This document shows, piece after piece, positions 36,228-50,328 of a DNA stretch of 64,000 nucleotides. Every line of letters starts with the position of its first letter. The stretch's first letter is position 1. Source of the DNA: Manis javanica (Eukaryota; Chordata; Mammalia; Pholidota; Manidae). Where the stretch lies: positions 86,760,647-86,824,646 of the forward strand of contig NC_133174.1 in the NCBI RefSeq assembly GCF_040802235.1, in the 5' to 3' direction. Both the position numbers and the translations under genes were made by a program. The notes beneath the pieces were generated by a model. It was not told the DNA's origin. It saw only the letters and a list, made by a program, of their open reading frames with translations, and made no database searches.

Positions 36228-36330
36228 ACTGATATCCTCTGGAAATTGACTAGGGTCACTTCCAGTAGCACAGTACCCTGATTCTTAAGTCTGTCTATTG
36301 TCTCTCAGACCAGCTTGAGTTCTTTCTTAG
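36228..36330 (-). pseudogene. Possible ERV reverse-transcriptase fragment
   Basis: A minus-strand frame reads PKKELKLV-stop-ETIDRLKNQGTVLLEV. This loosely follows the RT entry region of class I ERVs, where 'idRLl.qGil' precedes the conserved Pro-Trp-Asn-Thr motif, but the downstream motif is not visible. It lies about 2.4 kb upstream of the integrase relic, a plausible distance for a shortened pol. The match is weak. Confidence 0.2.
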
Positions 36331-36514
36331 GGACACTGACTGAAGATCTAGCCTCTGCCATCATCTGATGACCTGACAACCTAGATGCTACCCAGGGTTT
36401 GACCAAGGGTCACCCCTGGTGCTCTGACAACCATTCAGTGCTATTTAACCCAAATTTTGGAAAACACAGAAAAACAACATTCAGATAATTGTTGTCTTAA
36501 AATAATATGTATTG

Positions 36515-36745
36515 AAAGATGATACATATAGTGGTGAAGAGTTGGAGCTAGACAGCCAGGTCATGAATCCAAGCTCTGCAATTTCACTGCTGTGTAATTT
36601 GACTTCCTGTGCCTCAGTTCCCTTGTATGTTTAGTAATGAAAATAAGGATATCTAAATCATCACACTCTTGTGAGGCTTAAATGGATCAATGCTTATAAA
36701 GCACTTGTAACCATTCCTAGCATAAAGTGGGTGCTATATTAGTCT
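36515..36745 (+). repeat. MIR SINE relic
   Basis: It shows the MIR order: 'agttggagctagacagcc' and 'atgaatccaagctctgc' (B-box side), then 'gacttcctgtgcctcagttccc', 'aaataaggatatctaaatca', 'gtgaggcttaaatggat' and 'aagtgggtgctatattag'. It is in sense orientation. As a very old element it bounds the younger retroviral relic on this side. Confidence 0.85.
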
Positions 36746-37318
36746 TAAATCAGGATCAAGTGGCCATCTATCAAATGACCTCTGACAAAAGTCAGTTTGT
36801 CATCAGAGTCATGACTAGAAAATTTCTTACCTTAGAAACTCTGCATTTTAATGTTGCTGAAAAAAGGGGTATGCCTAGCTCTGGTTATTTATAGTAGATC
36901 ACAGACCATTATTTGTTGTGGTATAGGAATTGACATTCCACACTGGTAATCAGTCTGTAAGCAAAATTTATGTTAGTGGTGTAGGATATAAGTCAACTTT
37001 CACAAAGATGGAGGAGACAGTGAATTAATGTTTAAGGTTTTATTACATGGCACTGAAGAGTTATATGGATGTATCAGAATATTCACTTGGACAATGTATG
37101 TAAACCTCATCAAAACCATTATCCACAGGGTTAAAACAACATTCTTAAAAAAAAAGGAAAAAATTACAGTTTAGAAAGTTGAGTTTTTAGGGAGAAGGAA
37201 GGGAGTAGGGAAGTGAGCCGATTGGGGGAACTGGTTTTAATTCGAAGTTTTTCCCTTTCATTTCATAAAACTATCCTGTTAATTTCAGTCAAATATTGGA
37301 GGGACTTACAGCAATCAG
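36746..37318. other. Unique DNA, no gene seen
   Basis: No recognisable family or frame. Confidence 0.4.
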
Positions 37319-37525
37319 ACACTAGGTTGTCAGACACTAGCCTCATTAGAATCATCTGGGGATGCTTTAAAATACAGATTCCTGGGCTCCACCACAGAGC
37401 CAATGAACATTTGTAGGGAGGACAGACATTTGTAACTTTTAACCTCCTTCAGCCACCTCTCACAAACACCCTCATTGCAAGTACCTCTCTCTTATGCACA
37501 GTGAAGTTTGTGGATCACTGACTTA
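37319..37525 (+). repeat. MER5A-like hAT (Charlie) DNA transposon relic
   Basis: 'agaatcatctggggatgctttaaaatacagattcctgggctccacc' (37348-37393) is the diagnostic MER5-family core in sense orientation. 'gtttgtggatcactgact' near 37506-37523 matches the terminal inverted repeat side. It is non-autonomous and has no transposase. Confidence 0.75.
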
Positions 37526-38518
37526 GTAACTCTCTCCAGAAGTTACATGAGATCAAAACTCTCCATGACAATCCCGCCACAGCTATGTATGAAGTGTGAA
37601 AAGTGCTTGTGGCCTGTTAAGGCCAGACTCTGCTTGCTTAACACCACTATAAATCACAAGTGCACTTCTTACCTTCATACTCTAAAAAAAGGTTCAGCAT
37701 GGTTTCATTCTACTAAAAGCCTAGGAAATATTTTTTAAATATAGGAGTTTTCCATGAGAAGATAGTAACTTCTTTCAACAAAGAATTTTGAGATTCCTAA
37801 TATAACCACAATGAACAAGAACAAAATGTTATAAAGGTTATAAAATGTGATATGCACTAAATACATATTCATATGTGCTCTATACAAACATTAGATAAGA
37901 TGTAATTCAAATAAATACAAAAGATGTATATTACAGTATTGTTTTCTCATCTCTATATAATAACCAAGTTAAATTTCCATTTCCATTAATTAAACTAAGA
38001 GTCTAGTATTCTTCAGTCCTAAAATCAAACATGGGGAAGAACTTCCTGGGATTTTTCTTCAGATTTCCTTATTCTATGTTTTGAACCTTTTGGAGGGCAA
38101 GAAGGAGATCATGGACCACTTGCAGGAGCTGAAAAAACAATCTCCCCAGGGAAATGCATATAGATACAAAGTTTGTCCACAAGTTCAGGGGTGTTCACAG
38201 ATACTATGTGGCCTATGGACCCTGGTTTAAGAACTCTTACTGTACTAGAAAACTGAAAAGAGAAGATAATGATAAATGACTTCTAATTTCTATGGTAACC
38301 TACCCTAAAGAGAACAAAAAGACAGCCAGTGAATTATCTTATGTCTGTGAATAAATTATTTTTTAAGCCCAAGCATCCAGAACTGGGTTGGCATGTGGGA
38401 CTTCCCCTTCAAACAGCATTTTTGGTCATTGTAATTTTATCAATGGTAAGGAGTAACAATCTAGAATTTTAGTAGCAGAAGCTATGGGAAAAGATTCAGC
38501 TTAAGACAACATATCATA
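37526..38518. other. Unique DNA, no gene seen
   Basis: AT-rich; no long frame. The block around 38090-38230 ('ttggagggcaagaagg', 'gtgttcacagatactatgtggcc') may be a decayed repeat but could not be assigned. Confidence 0.4.
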
Positions 38519-41500
38519 TTTTAATAGCTTTACTGAGATATTCATATACCATATAATTTACCCATTTGAAGTGTACAACTCAATGTTTTTTAGCATATTC
38601 TTACATTTGTGCAACTATTCACCACAGTTGACTTTACAACATTTTCATCAAGTTATAAAGAAACTCTGTGCCCTTTAATGACCACTCTCTACTCATCCCT
38701 CTCCCAGCCCTAAGCAACCACTAATCTATTTTTTGTCTCTAATAGATTTTCCTATTCTGGATTTCCATAAAGAATGGAATCATATAAACTTAAACTGTGC
38801 TATTGTGTTACTGGCTTCTTTCACTTAGATTAATGCTTTCAAGGTTCACCCATGTTGAAGCATGTATCCGTACTCCATTCCGCTTTAAGTACAAATAATA
38901 TTTCATTATATGGATATACCATTTGCTTATCCATTCGTCAGTTGGGTTGTTTTTATGTTTTGGCTGTGATGAATAATGCTTCTAAAAAACATTCATGTAC
39001 AAGTTTTTCTGTGGACACTTTTTTATTTTTTTCATTTCCACCTAGGGGTGGAGTTGCTAAGTCTTACGTTAACTCTATGTTCAATCATTTGAGGAAATGT
39101 CAGACTTTTCTAAGACGGCTGTATCATTTTACATTCCCAGCAATAGTAGGAAGATTGTACTTTCTCCACATCCTTGACATCTGTTACCATTTGACTTTTA
39201 TTCTATCCTAGTATGTGTAAAGTGGTATCTCATTGGGGTTTTGATTTGCATTTCCCTGCTAACTAATGATGTTGAGAATCTTTTTGTGTGCTCATTGCCT
39301 ATCTGCATATTTTCCTTGGAAAAATGTTTATTCATATACTTTTGTCACTTTTAAATTGTTTTTTCTTTTTATTAATAAGTTTTAAGAGTTTTTACATATT
39401 CTAGATACAAATCCCTTATCATATATATGATTTGCAAATATTTTATGCCATTCTGTGACTTGTCTTTTCATTTTCTTGATGGTGTCCTTTGAAGGACAAA
39501 AGTTTTTCATTTTGATGAAGTCCAATAGATCTAATTTTTTGTTATTATTGCTCATGCTTTTGGTGTCATAGCTAATAATCCTTTGCCAAATCCAAGGTCA
39601 TGAAATATATTTTTAATTAGAGTTTTATGGTTTTAGCTTTTACACTTAAGTCTTTGATCCACTTTGAATTAATTTTTGTTTGTAGTGTAAGGTAGGGGAC
39701 CAAGTTCATTCCTTTGCATGTGGCTATCATCCCAGAACCATTTGTTGTAAAGATTATTCTTTCCCCATTGAATGGTTTTGGCACTCTTGTAGAAGATCAG
39801 TTGACCTGAATATATGGGTTTACTTCTGGACTCTTGATTTTATTCCATTGACCTATATGTCTACACTGGTGCCATATCACAATGTCATGATTACCATTGC
39901 TTTGTAGTCAGTTTTGAAATCAAGACGTGTGAATTCTCCTACTTTGTTTTTGTCAAGATTGTTCTGGCTATTCTTGGTCCACTGGAATTCCATATGAAAT
40001 TCAGAATCAGCTTGTAAATTTTGATGAATGAGATAGCTGGTTTCTGAGAGGGATTGAACTGAATCTATTGATTAATTTGTAGTGTTGCCATCTTAGCAAT
40101 ATGAAATGTTCCAGTCCACGAATATTAAGTATCATTCCATTTATTTAGATCTTTAATTCCTTCAGAAATGTTTTTCAGTCTTCACACTATAAATTTTACA
40201 TTCTTTCGCAAAATTTATTCCACTTATTTTGTTTTGATGCTATTTTAAATGGAATTTTTTAAAATTTTATTTTCAGATTATTCATTGCAAATGCATACAA
40301 TTAAAACTGATTTTGGTATAGTGACTGCAAACATGGCAACCATATTGAGCTTATTTACTAGTTGTGATAGGTTTTTAGTGGGTTCTTATGGATTTTCTAT
40401 TTACAAGATTTTGTCATCTGCAAATAAAGATGATTTTGCTTCTTTATTTCCAATTTGGATGTCTGTTATTTATTTTTTCTGGCCTAATTGCCCTGGCTAG
40501 AAACTCAAGTACAACATTGAAGAGAAGTAGCAAGAAAGGACATTCTTTCCTTATTCTTGGTGATAAAGAGAGGGCATCTGATCTTTTAACAATAAGTATG
40601 ATGTTGCCTATGAGTTGCTTGTAGATGCTCTTTTCAGAGGTTGAAATTTCCTTTCTATTCCTAATTTGTTGAGTGTTTTTATCATGAAAGAATGTTGAAG
40701 TTTGTCAAGTGTTTTTATTCATTTGAGATGAATGTGATTTTTATTTTTTATTCTCTTGATGTGATTGATGTATTACAGTAATTGATTTTTCAAATGTTAA
40801 ACCAAATATACAATCCTGGGATAAACCCCGTGGCATATAATCCTTTTTATATATTGTATTTTGTTAATTTTTGTAGAGGATTTTTTATGTTCATAACTAT
40901 AAAATATTCTAGTCTATTTTAGATATCAGGGAAATGCTGGTTTCATAAAATGATTTGGGAAGTTCTCCCCTTTTCTATTTTTTGGAAGAGTTCATGATGA
41001 ATTCGTATTTATTCTCCTTTAAATGTTTAGAATCCAGCAGTAAAACCACCTGGGCCTGGACCTTTCTTTGTGAATAGTTTATTGATGATTTACTCAATTT
41101 GTTCACTTGTTACAGGCCTATATTCATAATGTCTATTTCTTCATGAGTCACTTTTGGTAGTTTACATCTTTCTAGGAGTTTGTCTACTTGATCTAAATTA
41201 TTTTATTTGTTGGTGTACAATTATTTATAATATACCTTCATAATTGGTTTTTTTATATCTGTAATTTCAGTAGTGATGTATTCTCTTTAATTTCTGATGC
41301 TAGTAATTTGAGTCATCTTTTTTATTTCCCACAGTCAATCTAGTTGAAGATTTGTCAATTTTGTTGCTCTTTTCGAAGAATCACCTGTTGGTTTCATTTA
41401 TTCTACTGTTTTTCTATTCTCTATCTTCTGTATCCTGATCTAATCTTCACTATTTACTTATTTCCCCTGGCTTTAGATTTAGTTTTCTCCTTTTCCAGTG

Positions 41501-42400
41501 TCTTAAGATGGAAGGCTAGGCTACTGATTTGAAATCTTTCTTCTTTCTTAATACAGGCCCTTAAAGCCATCAGTTGCCCTGTAAGCAATGCTTTAGCTGT
41601 ATCCCATAAGTTTTGTTGTTTCTTCATTTTTCATCTAAAATTATTTTCTGTTTCCCCTTATGATTTCTTCTTTGACCCAATGGGTATTTAGGAGTGTTTG
41701 TTAATTTTTTCATACTACACTGATTTCTAATTTCATTGCATTGTAGTAGAAGAACACACTGTATTATTTCCATCCTCTTAAATTTATTGAGGTTTACTTT
41801 ATGGCCTACTATTTAGTCTATCCTGGAAAATGTTCCACATGCATCTGAAAAGAATATATGTTCTGTTGTTTTGGGGTGTAGTGTTCCATAGATGTCTGTC
41901 AGGTCTAGCTGGTTTATAGTGTCATTCAAGCCTTTTATTTCTTGTTGCTATTCTCCCTAGTAGCTCTATACATGATTGATAATGGGTTACTGAAGTTTCC
42001 AACTATTATTGTTAAACTGTCTAATTTCCTCTTCATTTCTGTCAACTTTTGCTTTATGTATTTTGGTGTCATGTCATTAGTGCATATTATAATTGTTATA
42101 CCTTCTTAGTGGATTGACCCTTTTATCACTATAAAATGTCCCTGTTTTTATCCAGTAATAATTTTTGATTTTAGTATATTTTGTCTGATATTTATGTAGA
42201 CACTCTTTCTTGTGGTATGTTGCATGATGTTTCTTTTCCTATCCTTTCATTTTCAGTGTATTTGTATCTTTAAAGTTTGTCACCGATAAATAGAACATAG
42301 TTTATTTTTTCCAAGTCTAACTCTGCCTTTGGATTGGATTATTTAATCCATTCACATTTAACATTATTATCAATACAGTTGGATTTATATCAGCCATTTT
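38519..42400 (-). mobile_element. Old antisense L1 (L1M-type), 5' truncated
   Basis: An antisense L1 whose 3' end ('agctttactgagatattcatata' on the plus strand) is at about 38519. It runs back through the 3' UTR and ORF2 to the endonuclease/linker region near 42400. The RT active site FADD can be read on the minus strand at 40413-40424. Divergence is much higher than in copies A-D and stops are frequent, so it is an early placental or older family. No target-site duplication was found by eye. Confidence 0.88.
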
Positions 42401-45400
42401 ACTTTTTTTCTATAAAACATCTCATATTTTGACTTAACTGTTTTTTTTCTAAACCAATACAGATTGTGGGGAAAAATACTCTGACAAACTACTAGTAGGA
42501 TTATAAATTTTAGACAAAATTTGGAAACTAAATTAGCATTATGTGTCAAGTATCTTAAAAGTGTGCTATTTGACATGATCCAATTTCTAGGAATATATAT
42601 GAAGGAAGTACTCAACAATATAGGCAAAGAGATTCATAAAAGAATTATTTCTAATGTTGAAACACTCAGAGCAAAATTAATTTTCAGTAACAGGGAACAT
42701 ATAAATTATAGTAATTTATGAGGGAATATCATTCATTCCAAAAACAAAAGTATATGAATGTACAGTTTTAATTCAATAAGACTGCATTATAATACAAATA
42801 AAAGCAGATACAAGAGTATGTATAGTATAACTCAATTATGTAAAATATGAATTTATAATATATATGAGAGAAAAGACAAGAAATACACCAACAGAATTTT
42901 AACAGCTACCTTTAGGTCACTTTTTATACCTTTCTTTATATATATTTACTTTTCTATAATTATCATGTCATAATTTAATGATTAAATCTTTTGAATCCTT
43001 TAAAATGCATGAGTATAAATAGCTTACTTTTCTGCTGATTTCAGGTACTATACTAATAGTATGACTTACAGGTTATTAGGTCTTTTACTCCATAAAAATC
43101 AAACTAACTACAATGTATAAGGTATTATGGTAGGAAATGAAAAAAATGCAAAAATATGAAAGGCATGTAATTCTTAAAGAGATTAATGTTTATTAGAGGG
43201 TATAGTAAAATAATTTCAATGCAAGACGGACATCTTTAGATTGGTGTGCTGTAGAATTTGGGGGCAGAGATCACATCTGGGCTATGATATGTAAGACTGA
43301 TCCTAATATTAGCCTGTACAAAACTATTTTAGACTCATTATTTTGAACCTTCCCAAACAACTGGCTGATTATCCTCCTAACACAGCCACTGACCCTTAGG
43401 CCAGGGCATGTCATTCTGAGAAGCACAAAAAATCTGGATACTAGTCACAGTCTTGTCACATGTAAGAAGTGTTCTGCCCTGATGTAAGCAATGGAAGCTA
43501 TAAAAAAGCTGTGAAAAGCTAAAAGTATAATGTAATATAAAAGAAATTTATCATTTATAAAATGTGTCTAGATGGTAAGGCAGGAGACTTGCAGCAGTAT
43601 AAAAATTAAGCTTAAAAAGCATTGGTTACCCAATTTGAAAATAATCACTCCCCTATTTAGAAAGTGTTGGTTAAAACAGCTGTTTCCTAAATCAGCTTTG
43701 ACTGAATTAGTCTTTAGAAATTTAAGATACATGTTTGTATAATAGAGGTAACAAATACTTACTGAAGTTGAGGCAATGACAGTTTTGACCCAGGACAGCG
43801 ATAGAAAGGTTCAGTGAGCAGATACAAATAGAAAATAGAATTGATGATTCCTTGAAGAAAGCTACTCTACATTCTGTGTTACGGAAGATGGTAAAAGGAA
43901 CTGAATGCTTCTTTTTCCTGTGAAGTCATAAAATGACAAATACAAAGCAAGTTAAGTGGCCTAGTTACAGCTGCCGTTATTTCTAATTCTCAAAAAGAAA
44001 ACTGTCTAGAGTTTGAGTGCATTTTAGTTCCCCTTAAAGTTTGTCATAAAATATCTGACAACTATCTGAGTATGAGTGAGACTTGTTTAAGCCACATGGA
44101 CAAATCTTTAATTTTGAAAAACAAGTACTTCATTCAGAAATTTTCCTTTCTTTTCTCTCAATTTCTTTCTAACTTTCAAGCACAAGACTACCAATTAATA
44201 TTTGAAGAAAACCCAGGGATAAAGCCCAGGTAAACTAGTAAAAGGAGACCAAGCTCTTCTACCTAACCCTCATACTTTATTATACACATCTCTTGCCCTT
44301 CTCCTGGTTGCTGCTGCCTGCCTCACATGCACAATCCCTTCATGCCTGCTCCTGGATTCCCAGGACCTTTCTAGGAGCATTTTCTATTCTAAAATTTCTA
44401 CAAGCTCTTTATCAAACATCCTTCCTCATGAGGGATGAAAGCTTAATGTGCCTTACTTCTATGAATGCACTCTGATTTTAAACTGGAACTCCCTAGTTCC
44501 CAATATAGGATATAAGATGTGTAACTGGCTTTGGGAACAGGAGATCTTATTGCAATACTAAAAACAAAAACAAAAAAATATTTTATTCATAGCTCATGGT
44601 GACAATATCTTCAGAAACCACAACCATAAAAAAAAATGTTATAAAGGGAATTTCTAGGGTGCCAATTTTTCTGATATTGCAGAAAAAAATAAGATAATGG
44701 TATGTACATAGTTAATTTTGAGAGTTGGAGTTGAGAAGTAGAATGTGTTATGATTAATTTCAACTATCTCAATATGGGTAATAAGGCAATTGTGGTAAGA
44801 GTATCTTTACTTTCACAGGAAAGAGATCTGAAATGAAGCATTCTAAGTTATTGGATGGTACATTGGCTCTGTCAATAAATGGATGCCAAAACAACAAACT
44901 TATGCCAGTATTTTCTATCTTTCATGTAAATTCAGTGTTAATTAAGTATCTCCTATGGTCAAGGTACTGTTCTAGAAGCTAAGAGACACAGCAGTGGAGA
45001 AGAAAGACCACATTTACAAACTCATCTTACACGCTGTGAAAACAGATCACCCAGTTTTCTTCTCTTCTGTTAAAAAACAAAACAGTCCATTTAAATCAAG
45101 TGAACGAATATCTGACCCTTAAATTGTTTTCTGTATACTTTTTTTTCTCCTTAGAAGAGCTAGGCTGGGAGAGGTGGTACATACATATGTGTCACGTATA
45201 TTTATATGTATGTGAGACGAGATATTCCTAGATGATCTACTTTTTTCCTGTTCTCATCTTGCAGACAAGGAAATGAAGAATTGAATTTAAAAGGCAAGTG
45301 AGTGTACCTATTCATCTTGAGAATATAACTAAAAATAATTTTTTCATTCTTTATATAAGGCTCATCTCAGGACAAGGTATAAAATTTTCTTCAAGAATAA

Positions 45401-45959
45401 TAACTAGGCTATTTCATCAGATTTTAGAATAGATGACAGATAGATATGAAATATTTACATCTGTTTGTGTGTATATCTATCATCTCTCTATTCACCTGTT
45501 CACCTACTAAAAGCCTTTTGTTAAAATGGTATATGTATATAGTTTCTTCTCTCACTTTTGTCTGAACAGGACAAATCATATATGTTCAGATGCCTTTATT
45601 GATTTCTTACCACCTTTTACTAAAAATAGTCAGGTTCAAAATAGGAGAGAAGAAAGCTAAATTGCATATATAGGTCTCTAATCTTGAGAGTAACTCGTTT
45701 GAACTACTTAATCATGAGTAAAGGAAATACAAAGCTAGGTAATTATTCTCTAAATAGGTTTATCTACATGATACCAGACTAGTTGAAAATTTAAACACAG
45801 ACAAAGCTGTCAAAAACACTATTTGTTGTAAAATTTTTCCCATTAAATACAGCTCAACTGCTCCATATACAAGTATAGCTTATGAAGTATTTTCTCCTCC
45901 AAATTTTATAGATATTAACTTATTTCTACTATTCACTGATGTTAAAAATGATTTAAAGA
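42401..45959. other. Unique AT-rich DNA, no gene seen
   Basis: Only short frames. A diverged L2-like block ('aagtatctcctatggtcaagg' then 'tgttctagaagctaagagac') lies near 44944-44988. A structured-looking but unassigned block lies at 43240-43480. Confidence 0.45.
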
Positions 45960-46311
45960 AGACAACTTAGGTGATACAAACTTGATTTAATACTCCATGA
46001 AGTGGACAGTCTCCTTTTGGAGAACTGCAAAGTGGGGTAAAAGGCAGAAAGTTTTTATAGGATAAAGAATAAAGAGCAAGGAAGAGACAAATAGAAAATA
46101 TTTGATTGGCTTGGGCAACATAGTTAATTCTGCTTGTTCTGAGAAGGTCCAGAGTTGGCTTGATATTTAGGGACTGGCTGACTGAACATACTGCATTTCT
46201 GGTCAAGCAGATCATTTACAGGGGCACATGAAAATGTTCTAAGTTTCAGGTTGCTGATGTGGCACCATAGCCAGGGTAGCTCCATCTTGGGCATAGAAAT
46301 TTATTTCAACA
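45960..46311 (-). repeat. 3' LTR of the minus-strand ERV
   Basis: The minus strand starts TGTTGAAATAAATTTCTA at 46311, as does the partner LTR at 52510. The two share most of their length, including the unit around 'ctgactgaacayactgcatttctggtcaag'. Here the segment that carries AATAAA in the partner is replaced by about 30 extra bases (near 45982-46016), so the poly(A) signal is lost. The end towards 45960 is approximate. Confidence 0.75.
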
Positions 46312-49300
46312 GTTCTTTTGATAAAAAATATCAGTCTTAACACGACTCTCATTTATCATTGCCTCCTTAGGTCTCACTGTAATATTTACAAGAGATGATG
46401 TCAGGCTCCTACTCTTGTAACTGGTCACATTCTTCTGTTTGCTTTTGTTGCTCAAGTCAGAGAGACCACGTCAATAGCTGTGCACATGCATTTAAGACTT
46501 TTTGAAAGAATGCAGTGTATTATGGAGGTAATAAGAATTATTAGCAACAAAACAGTGACCATGGTCTGGAGAGCACTCCTGAGCTAGCCAGGATCCCCAT
46601 GACTCAAACCAGCTAGAATCAAGTCCAGAAATGATCCTGAAGAGTAGATACTTTTTTAAGGCAGCTAGTCTATTTATGTATTGCATATAACTGCATCCCT
46701 ATTTCCCTGGAGCATTTATCCAGTGAACTTGTTTTAGGAAAACTGAAGTAATGAAAATCAGGGAGATGTTTGTAATGGAGAAGAGAAAAACAGAGAATCA
46801 CCAGCATACTAGTAAATTCAACAGTTGGTTACCCTCCCTTGCAATGGCCTGAGATATATGAAAAATGGCATCATCTTTTCTGGCCAGGGCAAGGAAAAAG
46901 GTGGAGAAAAGAATCTTTATAAAGACTTTCATGGTGTAAGAACTAGGAAAAGAATAGTCAGAGGGGATAGGAGGAACGACATGGTCTTGACCCAATGTCT
47001 TAGGAAAAAGCAGTCTATTTTGATGTCAGCTATTTTGCTTCCTGGTCAATTTGATTTTGAGGTCTCCAGTGTTTACACAGGACCAGATGTCAGGTGGTTA
47101 CTTCTTCATTTGTGAAATATGCAACCATGTTTTGACACTTTATAATTTGGCAGTAGTGTCAGTGTTCAAGAGTACTTGATAGGGTTCTTTCTATTAATCT
47201 CACTTTTGCAAAAGCATCACAGTAAAACAATAAGTGTCTGTAAGTGAAAGAAGACTTAAAAAATGCCCATGGTTAAAGATCTGAGAGAGTTTATTTGATG
47301 AGGAAATATAGTTATCTTTGAGGCTGTAACTCCTGGAAGAGGAAATCCCAGGGCAAAATAGCTAGCTGAAACTGAAATCAGTCACAGGAAGAAACAAAAT
47401 TTAAAACCTGTTTATTGCTTACCAACTGCCATCTGGGGGCCCTCTCTTCCGCTCTGGCAGCCCTCTCCCCAACCTCTCAAGTTCAGATAAGCCCTGATAT
47501 GGAGATTACCCACTGATATGGAGATGAACTCCTTCTCTCCACCCCTTAGGAACGCCTATTGATAGGGAGATGTACTAAAGCCAGGCAAGACATTCTGGAA
47601 ATACTTCAATTTTACCCACAGTGGCATATAATAGTTTGGGATAATAATTGGACAATGAGAGTATTGATAAATTTCTAGAAAGTTTAAACAATTTCTGGAA
47701 TGCCTATACTCATAACATATATTCATACACACATAACCTGAGAAGATTTATCAACACTTCTTATTTGACAATGTTTCTTATGTAGTAATTTAACAAACCA
47801 AATAAACCTAGTTAGTTTAACATCTCTTTTTACAAGGTGAGGGACAAATCCTTTGACATTTTCCAGGAACCCTCTGGGAAATCTCAAAATTACTTGAGGT
47901 CGAAAATACTCCATTTAGAATTTGATTTTTTGGGAAGTTTGTCAAAAATATCCATTTAACCAAAGTGACAATTAAAGACTTTGAATGCAAATATAGAAAG
48001 TTCCATAGTTGTGAATAAAACTTAGCTCATTTAACACTGAGAACTCAGACTAGATTTTCTTAAGTAATCAAAGACCTAATAAAAATAATGTGAAGCGCAG
48101 TAAATTATTTTGGTAAGACAAAAAAAATTTTGCTGTTCAGGCAGATTACCTAAAAGGTAAAGAAAAACCTTTGTTTACAATTCCTTATAAAGAGCAGATC
48201 AATAAGAAATTTTTGTCCTTTTAACAGAGAAAGCCAAATTCTAATTTTATACTACTACTTATGGTATTAGAACTCTTTTTTTAAAAAACTTAAATAAGTC
48301 CATTTCAATCTTAGCCAGCTTGAACACACATAAAATTCATTTCCTAAGATTCATTTTCCACTAACCTTCTACACCTTTTTTACATGCATTCAGATTTTGT
48401 CCCGTGTTTTTTCCTATTCAGGAATAATCACTTTAATTGTTTTACAATTAGTAATTTCTATAAATATATTCTTCCTCAGTGTAAATTTTTTCAATGTGGT
48501 ACAAACCATGTTTCCTAATAGACCCAAATATCTTTAGTTCTTCTGTAAAAGGAAGGCAAAAGTGGATAAACCTATGTTCAGTAATTAATGTTTCACAGTT
48601 TTACCTTATTTGGAAATGATCTAGATATTCAATGAATATCCATCATTTAACTTACCTCAATGTAACTTTAAGGTTTCAAGTTACCAGTAAGGTTTTGGAA
48701 ATTATTTTTGAGTAGACAGACCATAAAGCATAATAATTATGAAAAAGTTCATGTATAAACTTATATCTTACATATATTTATTTGTTCTTAACAATTACAC
48801 TTAGATTACTCATGAAAATTTCATGAGACATTAAGCAGCTAGCCATCATCTTAAGTTATCTTTCTTGACAACAAATTCAGAAAGAGATATAACATGAGCT
48901 CATTTGACTTTTAGTAAAACTAGGTAAAAGTTGGATGTCTGCATTATATTTAATATTGACAGCTCTAAAGACATGACTGTTTTAACTAAACCACCAAGCT
49001 TAAACTAGCTTTTGTTTACTGAAGATATCCTAGATGATATGAACTTGAAAACATTTGCACTGGTTTGTTATTTTTGAGAGTTTACGATTTATATAAATGC
49101 TTAATTTTATTTAAGTCAATTTAATTAGAGCTCTTTACAAATTAATTTTGGCAATACCATCTGGAGGTAGAAAAATATCACAGATCTATAACAAACATAC
49201 AGACAGATGCAAAAAGACATCTTATAACTTTTGTTTTAGAAATTTAGCCACGAGATGGATATGATAATGCCAAACTCACTAGTTCATAAGGAACAGTTGC

Positions 49301-50328
49301 TGGAAGAAGAGATAGGGTAAGATTATTTGTTCAGATGGCTTAAACATTTTCCTAATATTTGAGGAGAAGACAAAATTGTTCATTTATCTAGTTTCCTATC
49401 TAGTTTCCAGACAATCTTTCCCTTTTGTGTTCTTCTGATAAGATGTACCTTAGTTCCTGGAGAAGATCAGGTAGAACATTTATATCTCAAAGACACAGAG
49501 AAAGAATGCAGGCTCCTCCTGCATTCAAAGAAGGACTTCTGTATCCTGAGGCCAGAAGTTTTACAATACTGAGAAGCCTTCTGAGATGAATGGGGGAGGT
49601 TTGTGATTGGTAAAAAGAGTAAGTGTGCTCTTTCTGTTCTTGTAAAGATTTAATTTTTAAGATAGGTTATACAAGTTGTCTCAATTTGTAGGACAGTTGT
49701 TTTAAACTCCTCAGAGAATTGGGTTGTAATCTGAATGATATTAAGGTGCTGACTCACACTGTCTTCAATTTGCTTCTTGATGTCAGGGAAATCTTCAACT
49801 AAGAAATCAAAAGATTCCTCTGTTCTAGATTTAGAGCTGCTTAGTAAAACTAGGTAGGACCGAAGTTTGGAATGTTTCCTTTCCCTCTAGGTACATAGCT
49901 TCATTTAGTTTAGGGGAGACGGCCTAAAAAAAACAGTTCTAATAGACTATCAATATCAGCTTCCAATCTGACCATAGAGTTACTTAAAAAAAATCCTTTC
50001 AAATTTCTTGGCGGTTTCAGCCAATACAAACAGTAAATATTCTTGGCCGTATTGAATGACATCACGGACAAACAAGGCACCCCCAAAGAAGGTGCAAAAT
50101 ATACTATCCTCCCAAGAGCCAGAGACACTCCCAAAGGTAGCCAAAAGAAAGACTTCCTAGCCACAAATAGAGTGCAACCCATATGTCTGCCCTGGCACAT
50201 TTTGGGGCCCCCAACCTGACCATGGACCTGACTGCATACACAGGAACTCACAACCTGCATGCCCCAGGCAGGCAGAAAGCGAAGCCAAATTCTCAGGACA
50301 CAAAACAAGACAATCAAGAAGGCAATGG
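46312..50328 (-). other. ERV internal region, pol/env part, unreadable
   Basis: This should hold RT, integrase and env if the provirus was complete. No diagnostic motif was readable by eye. The longest frames (for example 49910-50317 minus, 135 codons) follow the protease relic and may be decayed pol. Confidence 0.4.
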
